Source: Narthecium ossifragum
Lineage: Eukaryota; Streptophyta; Magnoliopsida; Dioscoreales; Nartheciaceae
Reading direction: 5' to 3'
DNA length: 64,000 bases
NCBI GenBank assembly: GCA_963920575.1
Contig: OY986964.1
Span: 30,780,972-30,844,971, forward strand
Part shown: positions 36,263 to 48,421 of the stretch, piece after piece
Layout of the letters: every line of letters begins with the position of its first letter
How positions within the stretch are numbered: the stretch's first letter is position 1
Translations under genes and position numbers: made by a program
Notes under the pieces: model-generated
Database searches by the model: none
The model's input: only the letters and a program-made list of their open reading frames with translations
Told to the model about the DNA's origin: nothing

Positions 36263-37060
36263 CTTGGATGTGGAAAATAATTAACGAAAAGTAACTAGCG
36301 AAAAGTAATTTGTAACTTGAGTTACTTTTCACAATTATTACAAGTTATTTCGAATTTCAGATGTTAGTACTAAAAAATGTGTTATTTTTCCCCATATTTT
36401 TCTTATTTTAGCTGATTTTTTCACATATTGTTGGTGGAAAGTAAGTTTGGTGGTGGAAGTAACTGATGGAAAGCAATTTATAGGAACTAACTTATCAAGA
36501 TTTTGTGGAAAGTAACTTACCGTGATTTTGTGGAAAGTAACATGAGTTGTCAATGAAATCGTGAAAAGTAAATTGAGAGTTACTTTTTAAATTATACTAA
36601 TGGAAAGTTACTTGAGTTACTTTCCATAATTATTATTACAAGTTATTTTCCATATTTCATATATTAGTACTGTGGAAAGCGACTTACCATGATTTCCATA
36701 ATTATTATAAGTTATTTTTCAAAAATGCTGGAAAGTAACTACCAAAAATACCAAAATTGTAGCAGAAAGTAACTACCAAAATATTGGAAAGTGAATTTCC
36801 CAAAAAAAACTGAAAAGTAACTACAAAAAAAACTTTAAAAAGTAACTACGAAAAAAAAACTGGAAAGTAATTTTCCGCAACAATTTTGCTATTTTCGACG
36901 TCAAGGAAAAGTTACTTTCCGTCATAATTTTGCTATTTTTGGTAGTTACTTTTGAGTTTTTTTGATAGTTTCTTTCTAGTTTTTTTGGTAGTTACTTTCC
37001 AGGTTTTTTTTGTAGTTACTTTCCAGTTTTTTTGGTAGTTACTTTTCACTGGGAATACGA
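36263..37060. repeat. GAAAGTAACT array forming a large inverted repeat
   Basis: From 36263 to about 36890 the word GGAAAGTAACTACC or GAAAGTAACTT recurs in forward orientation. From about 36900 to 37060 its reverse complement GGTAGTTACTTTCC recurs. The turning point is near 36890-36910 (TTTTCGACGTCAAGGAAAAG), so the two arms can fold into one long imperfect hairpin. No coding content. Confidence 0.85.
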
Positions 37061-37555
37061 ACAGTCACTGGGAAGGGAAGATTGGCTGGGGATCTTAGAA
37101 GGGCATTTTAGTAATAAAAAAACTACAGCTAATGTCATAGTAGTAAATGCCTTAACAAAAATGTATCCAGACTTCAGGGCAAATATTTCCTTACGAGAGG
37201 ACTAAACACCAATTAATTGTGATGTACTTCAGAAAAAGAAAGGGATAATTGGTAAATAGTCCAGTTTGTAGAACTTGTTTGCTCTATAGACCACATAGAA
37301 AATTTTCAACCGTTAGTCCCCTAATCCACAATTTCATGACGAAAATACCCTTATCCTTAATCTCCTTCATGGTGGAGGTGAGGGCTCCATTCTCTAGAAA
37401 CATCTAATGGTCGTCGGAAGTGGTGATGGGAAGAACCACTTCCCAGTGGCATCCATCCAGGCAAGGAGGAGGAGGTCGTCGGAGGTGGTGGCGGGGATCG
37501 GATGGGTGATGAGGAGGTCAGAAGGAGGAGATCGTCGGAAGGAGGAGTAGGTTCG
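37061..37555. other. Two back-to-back element ends
   Basis: A right end ACTAAACACCAATTAATTG closes at about 37220, and GGGATAATTGGTAAATAGTC at about 37242 starts a new element whose GC-rich start (37370-37550) is cut off by the LTR at about 37556. No gene seen. Confidence 0.4.
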
Positions 37556-37702
37556 TCACACCCCGACCCAGAAAACTCATCCAGATCAAGGTGTAAACAA
37601 CCTATACCTGTTCACATCATCAATAAGCGCACAAGTATATAACTGCTATGAATTTGAACAATTTGATCCTCCAGTTTATATAAAAAAAAATTTCGGCAAA
37701 AT

Positions 37703-39081
37703 TGATGACTCACTAATTATTCCTAATTAAACCCTTAAATTACCTTTGTTAGGCCTAGAGTAGGTGTATTTGATATCCTATTTTTTGATTTCAGGTTTAA
37801 GTAGGATTTGAGAAGAAATACAAGAAATTCGGCCAAAAATCACTAAATTCTGTAAAAAGACTGCTTCATCGACTATTTGGAAATAAATCACAAGACATTC
37901 TACAAAACTCCAAATATTCTAAAATTCTGGGAGATCAAAGAAGACTTCAAGAGCTACAACTTTATTGTTGAAGACTTTATGCGATTCTCTATAGATTGGT
38001 GCCAGTTTTGAAGCAAAGTTGGATCTATGAAAGCTGAAATTTGATAAATGTTGAAATTAATTAATGACGTGGCAGTGAGGACCCAGTTAGACCGACTTGA
38101 GCGATGGATCGGATTTGAGTCCGATGGATCGCTCCGATAACGTCATCAACCCAGAATTTAGGGAAATTAGAGTTTAAGTTCAATTATAACTCCTAATTCC
38201 GGGATTAAGGGTTTCTATTATATAAAGCGGTTATTCCAGCCGAAGTTTGCATCTTTTTGACAATCTTTGGAGAAGGAAGAAGAAGACGGAGAGGATGTGG
38301 ATGGTGACAGCTTCCTATTCCAACCCAATGACTTTCATCCAAAAGATGAGTTGCTAATTCTTGTACTTAGGATTATTCATGAAACCCTAGTGTAGTTTTG
38401 GTTTTTCTTTGGTTTGATTCTTGTAAACTTCTCAATACATGATCTCATAAATACGGTTTTATTGTTAATAGAGTTGAAGGAACAGAGTTCCCTTGACGTA
38501 TTTTCAGTCCTACATGATTTCTGTGATTGATTGTAGAGATTTATGAGATGGTTTTCATGAAGTTATTGGTTTGCCTTTGAGATAAGCTATGCTACACTAA
38601 GATAGGTTGTGCCAAGGTCATTAGGAGTAGTATAATTTAAGGTAATTGTAGGACCAAAGACAATCTATGCCAAGCAAAGATAGGTTATGCCGTTGGGAAC
38701 ATTAACTTTCTATTAGGGATTCATGTGAGCTTGTAGTCATATGATCCATAATGTTGAGAGAAGGGAACAAGATGATAACTAGAGAAAACTAATAATGAAA
38801 CTAGGACGGATTGAGTAATTCCAAAGTAACTACTCCATTGATTCGATTTGATCAACCTTTTATTTCTTTTCTTTATTAGTTTAGATAACTCTATTTTATC
38901 TTTGATTCTTTTCCTTAGTTTTAGGGTTTCGAGAATTGATTTAAGTTTCCAATGTTTTCCCTGTGGATCGACTCCTGACTTCACCTCTATTCTACCTAGT
39001 AGTGTAGTGAATGAATAAGAATTATAAATTTAATATTTGATTAAGTTTGTAACGTTTTAACGACACGTTCGCGAGCGATCA
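37703..39081. mobile_element. Solo LTR, 1379 bp, TSD AAAAT
   Basis: Begins TGATGACTCACTAATT and ends GCGAGCGATCA, with AAAAT on both sides (37698-37702 and 39082-39086). It contains a TATATAAAG-like promoter word at about 38220 and CCCTGTGGATCGACTCC at about 38958, common in Ty3/gypsy LTRs of plants. No internal region remains, so it arose by LTR-LTR recombination. Confidence 0.85.
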
Positions 39082-40928
39082 AAAATTTTCTTTATAATTA
39101 TAGCACAAGAAACCTATACATTTTACAATCTTACAACTTCAACATCATTACATTCCTCAGCTTGTATCTTAAAATCTATTACAACATTTCTCAAATACAA
39201 CTGAATTAGTAATCATACAATTCTATTATCGAATATATTAGATTATACATCAATTTATACATCATTGATTAAAGCTGTAAATTAATTGCAGGAGAACTCC
39301 TCGAAGCTCCAAGTCCTCGATCACGTCGAAATGTCGCGCCATCTTTTAGAAGAACACCTGAAAGAAGGAACTGCATCGACCTGCATCGCCAATGCAGCCC
39401 AGGTAGGGTGAGCAATAATGCCCAGTAGGGTTCTACTCTACGACACTCTCAAGGAAAGGGTAAACTGCAACTGTATTGTCCTTCATCCCAAGTTTAAGGT
39501 GCCACTGGAGGCATCACACCTCATCGATCCAGGATGGGCCCCTAAATAGGATCACCCTCACCCAAGAGGTGAAACAAGGAGGACGGCCAACACGAGCCCG
39601 GACCCAGGGTCGGTGCATCACTGCTACACTCACCGCCGGAGCTCTCACCATACACCACCCCTTGTACGGGGATACACGTCATGGACATCTTCATCCACAC
39701 TTCGGTCTTTGGGACAAAGAGACAATACGACCTCTATTCCTTAATATCATAATTCAAATGAGTATATCTAGGTTGCAACCTCGATCAACACAATATCATA
39801 ACCACACAATCTCTCCCTAGTCCTCAACTAACCAAACCCTGGTGTTAGGGCTAGATCCGGGCTACCCGAGACCCCCGGATCGGAGATCGAACTCATCGCC
39901 CGCACCTAACCTTAATGCTTCTAGTGCATACAATATGCACGAGCATATTGAAGCAACTAGACCTATGTGTCTCTACATGCCAAATCATCAATCAATTGTC
40001 CAACAGGGTATAACATAGCTATAAAGTAGATTTGGTATTAAAGAACTATCATAAGGCACCCATGGCATCCACGTATCCAAACCAAGCATAATCATTCAAC
40101 ACACATGGCACACCTTCGATCTACTCAAATCTAAACATTCCCAAGGGCATCACTTTCTTTGTTAACCCACAAATAAATAGAAATGGACACATAGCTGACC
40201 CTAGGCTTCAACATAATACAAGCGCCCATAATTTGCATAAGCATATTATAATAATACAATAATTGGTAGGATTACACAAGATTACAAGAATTGCATAGCG
40301 TAAGGAACATATGGCATTCAAGGATACCAACTGGCACTAATTACGGGGGAACCGACAAAATTGGCGTAAGACTAACTCGAGCATTCAACCAATCAAACTA
40401 TGGTAACATCTCTGTGATCACCATCCTCACCAACAGACATGTAATTCAATTTATCATACAAGGGCCAACTCAACGGTATGAAAGGAAAATCAACATCTTA
40501 GCCAATTATGTAGTCCTATGTCTGGCTCCCGATCGGTCGGCACCTTGCCCAAACAGTCGGAAGTCCAGGACCCGGGACAATCAGACATTTAGTTAAGTTT
40601 CGAAGCTAATGTCGACACGAGACCAGCTAGAATGGAAAAACTTGGAAGCATAGGAGCATCAATCGGCAGCGAAGCACTGATCCACAGAACTAGAAGGACC
40701 AAGACCTCAATCGAATTTCCAAGAACCAACACCAGGTGTAGCTCAGCCAAACAGTGACCCAGCTTGCTAGGAGAAAAACTAGGAACTCAAGTTAAAGCCT
40801 ACATAGACCTAATTAGCACAGGGGAGTAGGGAAGGACATGGAGGTTAACATCGAAGGAAAAAACACCGATTTCGATAAACCCAAAACCTCAGTCAAGCAA
40901 TGATTCAAACAAATAGAGGGAGACTAAG

Positions 40929-43900
40929 TGTCACGCCCCGACCCAGAAAACCCATCCAGATCGGGACGTGAGGGTCCTAAACTCTAAAATCAAACGGCGA
41001 TAGCCTCCCCTGTAAACATCACTTTTAAACCTGGTGCATGATTATAATATTCACAATTAATTTAAACTATCCTATCATCAAATCATAATACAACTTAACT
41101 TTAAAAAGATATAATAATGATTCAATTCATCTAGTACAACAATCTCTGATCAAATTTACATCAAATTGAAATACAAATACATTCTCCTTCATATTACAAT
41201 TTATACATTTAAAGATGTACATCAATTGAATATAATAAACTGATGATATCCTCGATCTCACGCACCACCAAGGGGAGTACCGCCTCCAACACCGCAACCA
41301 CCTGAAAAGAAGGGACTGCATCGACCTGCATCGCCGATGCAGCTCAGGTAGGAGTGAGCAACAAAGTTTGCTCAGTATGGTTCTACGCTATTCTACGTCG
41401 CACAGAAAGGAAGTGGAACAGCAACAGTGTCGTTTCTCCGGCTAAGTCTAAGGGATGCCACGGGTCCCATAACCCTATCGATGTCCCAAGGGCTCCTGTC
41501 ATGAAACCTCTCCTGAACATGTTACCAGGAGGCCAAGGAACAGTAACATGCAGGATCACCCTTACCCAAGCAGGATTCCCATGCCTTGGGGAACCACGTC
41601 GGGAACGCATCGACAACCATCCTTAGCACTTGGCCTTGGAGAACCGACACGACCTCTAAACCTCAAACAATATAATATTCCAGTCCAACTACCTAATAAT
41701 CCTCAAATCATATCAAACATGATCATTGATAACAATCACGTCCTAATCCTCGACTACCCCAAACCCCGGTCCTAGGGCTAGATCCGGGCTACCCGAGAAC
41801 CCCGGATCGACGATCGAAACCATCGTCTACCACCTAGCCTGATGCTTCTAATGCAGTCAAATGCATGCAATGCTCACGCGCACAGGAATACAGGAATAGT
41901 AGCATGCAACAATATGCCAATACAACATACACGGGCTATGCGAAGCATCAAGCTTGCCGGAGGATAAACATGCATAAAGCAGATAAAGGTCTAAACTACA
42001 ATAATACAATACTATAACGACGCCCACGGGCCGTTAACAAACAACTACACATTCAAACGAAATTCCGGCATTAAAACAGCGTCCACAGCCGTCAACCACA
42101 ATCTCTACAACGGGGATACAACCCCGGCCACACAATACACAACAGGCCACAATTACGAGTTAATATCAACTAGGGCACACCTTCGGCCCACAACACAACA
42201 ATACAGATAATCACAACTAACAATAAGCTAAGGCACACCTTCGGCCCGCTTATCAATCTAAACATCCCAAGGGGCATTACTCCCTTGGTTCAACCACGAG
42301 CCCCACACGGGCTAAACATGTATATATAACACATATATATAACTAACATCTATGATATGGCATGTTCTACAAATTGAAAGCTAATTAGTTATCTATTCGC
42401 CAGAGAGAATACAGATTTGAACATACCGATCCTAGAGATCACTAGGAACATTAAATACGTGAATCATGAAGCATCAAACCCGATAAAACATCAAAGATCC
42501 AATAAGAAGCCAAATCCCGGATTGCTACAGTAAACCACAATTTAGCGAACATGAAATCTTCGCAAATCGGCGTCCAAACGACCTTAAACCTCAACTCAAA
42601 CTTAATCAGATATTGATTAATATATTGGGAGCATGTTGACCAAGAATTAGATCTAATGGAAGTCTAATTTCTACATATTAGACTAATCAATTTCTCAATC
42701 TCTGTTTCGCAGCAGTTTAGGAAACAATTCATCAAAAATCGTAGGAAAATCCAAAAATCATGAAATCAGCGGCAAATGAAAGATAACTCGATGATCTACA
42801 ACTTTCATCTTGAAAGTTTCACGAGATCATGCATGAATGAGCCGGGATCTGAGCTCGAACAGCTCAGCTCACAGAAAAACAGGGGTTTGATGAAATCCGG
42901 GAAATCCTTGCATAAATCCGGATAAAAACCAAGATCAAATCCTACCAAGCTCTAATCAGTTGCTAAACAAGTCTATAAGCATCATGTAACACAAAATATA
43001 AACATGGATCTAACAACCAAACCCTAGATCTAACATACCCTAATGATATAGGTAGAAACCCTACCTTCAAACGCTAAATCCGAGCTTCTTCCTCCTTGAT
43101 CCGTCGTCCTCCCTCGCCGCCGTCATCACCAGCTCGCCGGAGAGCCGCCGAAGACCTCCCACTGCTGCAGCCACCGCCGGAGAAGGAAGAGGAGAGGAGA
43201 TGCCGCGGAAGAAAGAGGGGAAGGAAGGAGGGGGAGGAGACCTCGCCACCGCCTCCAAGCCGCCGGAGAGCCGCCGGTGCTCTCAAACCCATCAAGGCCT
43301 CGCCGGAGAAGAAGAACAAGGGCTGCCGCGGAAGGGAAGGGAAAGGGGAGCCCTCGCCGTCGCCTCCACGTCGCCGGGGAAGGTGGCCGGAGGAGAGGAA
43401 GCCGGAGAGGAGAGGGGAAGGGGTCGGGCACGGGTGAGGCCAGAGAGAAGGAAGAGGAAATGGAGAGAAAAAGGGAAAAGAAAGGGAGGGGGTCGGGTGG
43501 AGGTAGGGATGGCAAAATTGACCGCCCGGATAACCGACCCGATCCGCACCGATGGGGACGGGTATGGTATAGATGTTTTACCCGTAGATACGGGTATGGT
43601 TTTCAAATTTAAAATCCGCGTGGGTACGGGGCGGATTATGGTATTGGGTAATATCCGCCCCGCTATCCGCCCCGCCCCGCCACTAAATGTTGGTTTGGTG
43701 GATTTTAAAGAGTCTTTTTTTGTAATAATACTCTAATAAAGACTAATTGTTGATGAGTGTTTGTGGATCTAGATTTTAGAGACCGAATGTTGATGATAGT
43801 TTGGTGGATTTAGATTTAGATTTTAGAGGCTTAATGCTAATTGAATGGTTTTTTTAGGTTTTGCGGATAACCGCGGATTGCGGGTAATATCCGCCTACCC

Positions 43901-44381
43901 GCGGGGTTGGTTATGGTCCGCGATCCCCATTATCCGCGCGGGGAATGGGCGGTTATGGTATGGGCGGAGGAGTGCGGGGACGGGTATGGTATTTCCAATA
44001 TCCGCCCCGATCCGCCCCGTTGCCATCACTAGGTGGAGGAAAAGAAGAAAAAGGGGAGAGAGGAAAAAAATAAGAAAACTAATTAAACTAAAGCTGGGAT
44101 TTAATCTCAGCCGTCCGTCTTGATCAAGCCCGATCAAGATCCAATCTACCAATCGAGGACGCCGAAAAGGATCTAATCAACCACAAACATCAATCAGAGG
44201 CAGTGTGTGTACAACGCGGGTGTGAAACCGACCGCCAAGGGGCAATTTACCAAATTGCCCTTGGGGTCCAAAAACAGCAATGTGATCAACCGATCGCACT
44301 GCGAGGCCAACCGAGTTAAACCACAAAATCAAACCCTCGACCTACCGCGGTCGGACCGGGTTGGAGGAACGGGTCCTCACA
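40929..44381. mobile_element. Solo LTR-like copy, 3.45 kb, TSD CTAAG
   Basis: Starts TGTCACGCCCCGACCCAG and ends GAACGGGTCCTCACA, with CTAAG at 40924-40928 and 44382-44386. It inserted into an older copy of the same family in the same orientation. At 43060-43490 is a GC-rich, promoter-like block with Pro/Arg-rich ORFs on both strands that has no recognised domain. A 528-bp hAT-like element lies within it. Without that the unit is about 2.9 kb, long for an LTR; a large non-autonomous element without LTRs is an alternative. Confidence 0.75.
43504..44031. mobile_element. hAT-like non-autonomous element, 528 bp, TSD GGTGGAGG
   Basis: Termini TAGGGATGGCAA (43504) and TTGCCATCACTA (to 44031) are inverted, and the 8-bp duplication GGTGGAGG lies at 43496-43503 and 44032-44039, as expected of hAT elements. 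The interior repeats CGGGTATGGTAT and CCGCCCCG words and does not encode transposase. Confidence 0.88.
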
Positions 44382-45585
44382 CTAAGAACTCGATCAAATT
44401 AGGAGCAACTACACAACAAGGCCCTGCCAAGATCCCTGCAACACAGATGTTCTAGGAATAAGGACAGCAATCCACAACCCAGCAGTCCACAACACCCAAC
44501 AAGGAGGCAATTCAACAAGTACCTCACGTGTCCTGTCAACCAAGAACAGAGGAAGAGAAATCCAAGAAAACCCACGATTCAAACTGTAGCAGCAAGAGGG
44601 GAAGAAGAAAACATGGCATCGTATAGATACAATTTAACTTGCAAAAGGAACTATGCATGGTCATACACCATGGCAGGAAGGGAGAGAAGACCACCAGCCA
44701 TGAACACCAACAAGCCACGGAAACAGAGCCAATGTAGACATCCCAAGGTACGACATCGAAATCCATCAAAACCCAGAAAAAGGAAAGTAAAGCTTATCCA
44801 AAAATCCAAATAGAGAGGAAACAACATCTCAATTCAACAAGCCATCAGAGGTATACGTTAACTGCGAAGGCAAAGCATGGCATTCATCAGAATCCAAAAT
44901 AGGGGAGAAGAACAAAGCATGGCCTAGCATCGGGATCCATGGCAGCAAGGAGAGAAAAAGGGAAACATAGCATTCATCAATCATCGAAGCCACGAGATCC
45001 ACCAATCAACAACCAAAGCCAAGCATCAAAACCCATTCCTAGGGCCTAATCCGATATTAGGGTAGAGTTCCCTACCTTTCTTTTCTCTTCTCCGGCCGCG
45101 GTCGTCGTTGCTGTCGCCAAGCTCCTCTCCAGATGCGGTCATTGCCGTCGGCACCAAACTCCTCTCCGGTCACGAGTCTCTCTCTCTCCTCCGATCGGGT
45201 CGCCGCTCTCCTCACTTCTCTCTCTCTCTCGCAACCGAGCCCTAACGGGAGAAAAGGGTTAAAAGGGTTTGTATATGATGGGCTTAAGATCATATCCCGC
45301 CCATCCGATCGGCCTAAGCTAATCTCAGCCACCCAAGTCCAGATCTTTACGATCTGACTCAGATCCTCCGCTCTAGAGTACTTCTAAGGGTCTAATCAAG
45401 CACACACATCATCACAAGACCATATGTGCGCAACGCGTGTGTGAAACCAACTCCGCCAAGAGTAATTTACCAAATTACTCCGAAGTTGCAATGATCAAAG
45501 GAGATCGTGAGGTAAGGCCAATCGGGCCAAACCAACCAAATCAGACCCTCGACCCACCCGATCGAACCGGGTTGGATATATAAAA

Positions 45586-46846
45586 ATAATTATCCTTTTA
45601 TAGAAAGCAACCAATGCTCTCCGGAATTGATTCCGGAGCACGCATTCCATTAGTTTTACTGGAAGAATATTGGATTCTTTATTCTAATAAGATGAGATAG
45701 CATTGCAATGGAATTCCACACCGGTGGTGTTGTAAATATCCTACTTTGCGTGCACTCCCACACTTCCACTACTTTACATCCAAACATCAGAAGGGGATAA
45801 GAAAAGTTGTGATTCGGTTCCCCTTATCCTAAACGGTCCTGATGCCAGTCACATAAAGGTGGAGAATTTTTTACTTTGATTAGTTTGGGAGACCAAATAT
45901 TTGACTAATGGAAATGATTAAGTTCGACTCTATTGCCGTTTGTTAGGAGGATAGGTTATTCCAATATAAGATATTTTTGGGTTAGAAAAATTAGAATAAT
46001 GAGTGAAGATAGATAATTTTTTTTTTTTTATGGATAGAAATTGTGATAGAAATCGAGGATGAGTTAAATGAAAATAGGATAAGTTCTATCCCTAATTTTT
46101 AACGTGATCCATCTTACCCCACCTTATCCCCTAATTACTAATTCATTTATGTTTGGGGATAAAGCAGGGATAAACGAGTTATCCCCGCCCTATCTCCAAA
46201 CCAAATGAGGGCAAAAAGCTCTCGATCGACCTTGCATCTAATATTCCAGTCTCCTACAATCAGATGAAACATGTACGTACCGATGCTCATCAGCCTTATA
46301 AGATGTAACCGAGGCAAAATAAATTTATATCCGATGGTGGAAAGGTTTTCGATTCAATGGTGTGGAGAATCACCCCACATTATTAGCAGGGAAAACCATT
46401 ATAATTACGTGCCTGGGGCACAAGGCAACACCTGGTTTTATACTAAGAAAGATGTTCTCCCAGGCTTCACGTATGTCATTGAACATATAATATTCCAGTC
46501 TTCCACTATGGACTTCATTTCCGCCAGCTTGAAATTAGACTCCACAACGACATTTGCATTCCACGGCTTTTTCGCTGGCTTATCTGGTGGCTTCTTAGAT
46601 TTGCCCTCGATAAACTCCAGTGGCATATAAAAAGATAATAGTATTCTCATCGTACAAACTTAATTTATTTGTTTTCTTTTTTATTTTAATAAAATAGAGG
46701 GGCGTAGACTCACGAATACATGTAAGTAAAAATACTTCTTGCAGACATTTCAATAATAAATTAACTTCAAATTGTCCAAACAGAACTCGGTTCTGTGCGA
46801 TGACCCATGACAAATTACCTAGTTCGCTGCTGACGTATACGAGTGA
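45586..46846. other. Region without a recognisable gene
   Basis: AT-rich. At 45770-46210 there are GGGGATAA/TTATCCCC words like those of the MITE at 520-640. A plus-strand ORF at 46271-46630 and a minus-strand ORF at 46438-46650 overlap almost fully. The minus frame (KSKKPPDKPAKKPWNANVVV) looks somewhat protein-like, but no family was recognised. Confidence 0.35.
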
Positions 46847-48421
46847 CGCACCTTGAAATGTGTCGTTAAGTATATCAAAGGCGATCAAAACAATTTACCG
46901 GACCACTAATTAACTACAACGAAGTTAGTGGAAGCACGGGTCGAATCCTCAAGGAATTGGATGGTCGAATTAACAAATGCAATATAATCTCTACAATAGT
47001 TAGAAATAATTGGGTTGATTCTTTGATTATTCTAACTAAAGTACTCTAAAAGCAATTAAGGTTAAGATTTATCGAGGAATAAATCATAGGGAATTCTAAT
47101 CCGAATTAGGGTCAAAATATTTTCTCTATGAATCAAGATGAATGACACTCAAGGAGATGGTCTAAATTAGAGATCAACGAGCGTAGGATTAGTATCACTC
47201 GCCGCTAATGAGATGTCGAGTTAGGATCATCTCATCGGCGAATTACAAGGTTAAGATCTACGATCGAGGCTTTAATTTGATCATAGCTCAACAATCGCCA
47301 GGTTATGGTCATATTGTTGGCAAGTAATCAAGGCTTTGTATGAATAACGTATTGGGTTGAGATGAGTTTAATATCTCACTCCAACCCACCATCGAAAACA
47401 TGAATTGTAAATAGGATAGTGATGGCTTGGGGTGGTTCTAGCACCTCAAGATCCTATCTTAAGAACAAAGATCCCTCCAAGATAGATGGCTATGGTTCTA
47501 GTATAACCTATTCTTTGAGGAATTAATTCAACTACTTATCAATCATATAATATCTATACAATCACATTACAAGAAGAGATAATCAAACCATTCAACAATG
47601 GATTTCATTAAAGAAATATGGATTAAATGTGAATTCATACAAAAACCATCTCAATGAGTCATTACATCAAGAAACAAAAGAGAAATTTAAGAAACAAACC
47701 CTAACACATCAACGAATTCCCAAGGAGAAAGGGTTTAGCTACTCATCTTAGGTAGGAGATTCATGGAAGAAAAGGCTTGACCCATCTTCTCCATCAAAAT
47801 CTAACCTTTAGAGCCCTAAATCCTTAAGAATTAGAGGAGAAATCCCAAGAGCTAAAGGAGGGGAGAAGGCTGAAGAAGAGATGGAAAAAGATGGAAAAAG
47901 GATCCCTAAAATAAGAGTCAAAACCCCTATTTATAGGCCTTAAGTCGTTGACCATCATATTAGATCTGAACCGTCCATTTTTACATGTCAGCCGATCTCG
48001 GATCGATCCAAAATAGGTTTGGATCGATCCAAGATGGAAATATTTGGGTTTCTAACGGTTTGGATCGATCCGCTGTGAATTTGGATCGATCCAATGCGCA
48101 AAACTACAAAAAAAGGTCTCTGGAAAGGGTTTGGATCAATCCAGACTGGGTTGGATCGATCCGAAATAGGTTTGGATCGATCCAGAAAGGTTCTGGATCG
48201 ATCCGAACTGGATCTGGTTTTGATTCAATCCAGACTGGGTCTGGATCAATCCGAATATGACAGATTTTGTGCAATTTATGTCTTTTAAGCCCGGAATCGA
48301 TGCAACTCTCCTTGGAAACTCTTGTACCTGAAATAACATGAAAAATTATTAGAAATGCACTGCTTGAGAGCTAACAAAGCCAAGTTAAATAAGTGAATTA
48401 TGCATATTTTGTGACTCATCA
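46847..48421 (-). repeat. 3' LTR of the element
   Basis: A 1575-bp copy sharing about 90% of bases (by eye) with the right LTR. It lacks a duplicated CTTTGGGTTTCTAACGGCTTG-type unit found in the right copy. It carries the TTGGATCGATCC array at 48000-48250. Confidence 0.8.
48000..48260. repeat. Array of the palindrome TTGGATCGATCC in the LTR
   Basis: About a dozen TTGGATCGATCC or variant (GGATCAATCC) motifs spaced 15-35 bp, each a 10-12-bp palindrome centred on ATCGAT. The same array occurs in the other LTR at about 51280-51570. Spacers vary while the core is kept. Confidence 0.9.

Larger units (their letters stand above)
37556..45585. mobile_element. Older copy of a long TCACxCCCCGACCCAG LTR-like repeat, split twice
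   Basis: Starts TCACACCCCGACCCAGAAAA at about 37556 and ends near 45585 (GATCGAACCGGGTTGG). It is interrupted by a solo LTR at 37703-39081 and by a sister copy at 40929-44381. Shared landmarks with the sister include GGACTGCATCGACCTGCATC-like DNA (39370 and 41310), GGGCTAGATCCGGGCTACCC (39850 and 41770) and CAATTTACCAAATT/TAATTTACCAAATT (44243 and 45463). It lacks coding domains. Its own target duplication was not found. Confidence 0.65.

Noticed and set aside
43067..43736. Overlapping ORFs up to 178 codons in the GC-rich block
   Set aside because: All frames on both strands are open because of GC bias; peptides are Pro/Arg/Ser low complexity and the block belongs to a repeated element.
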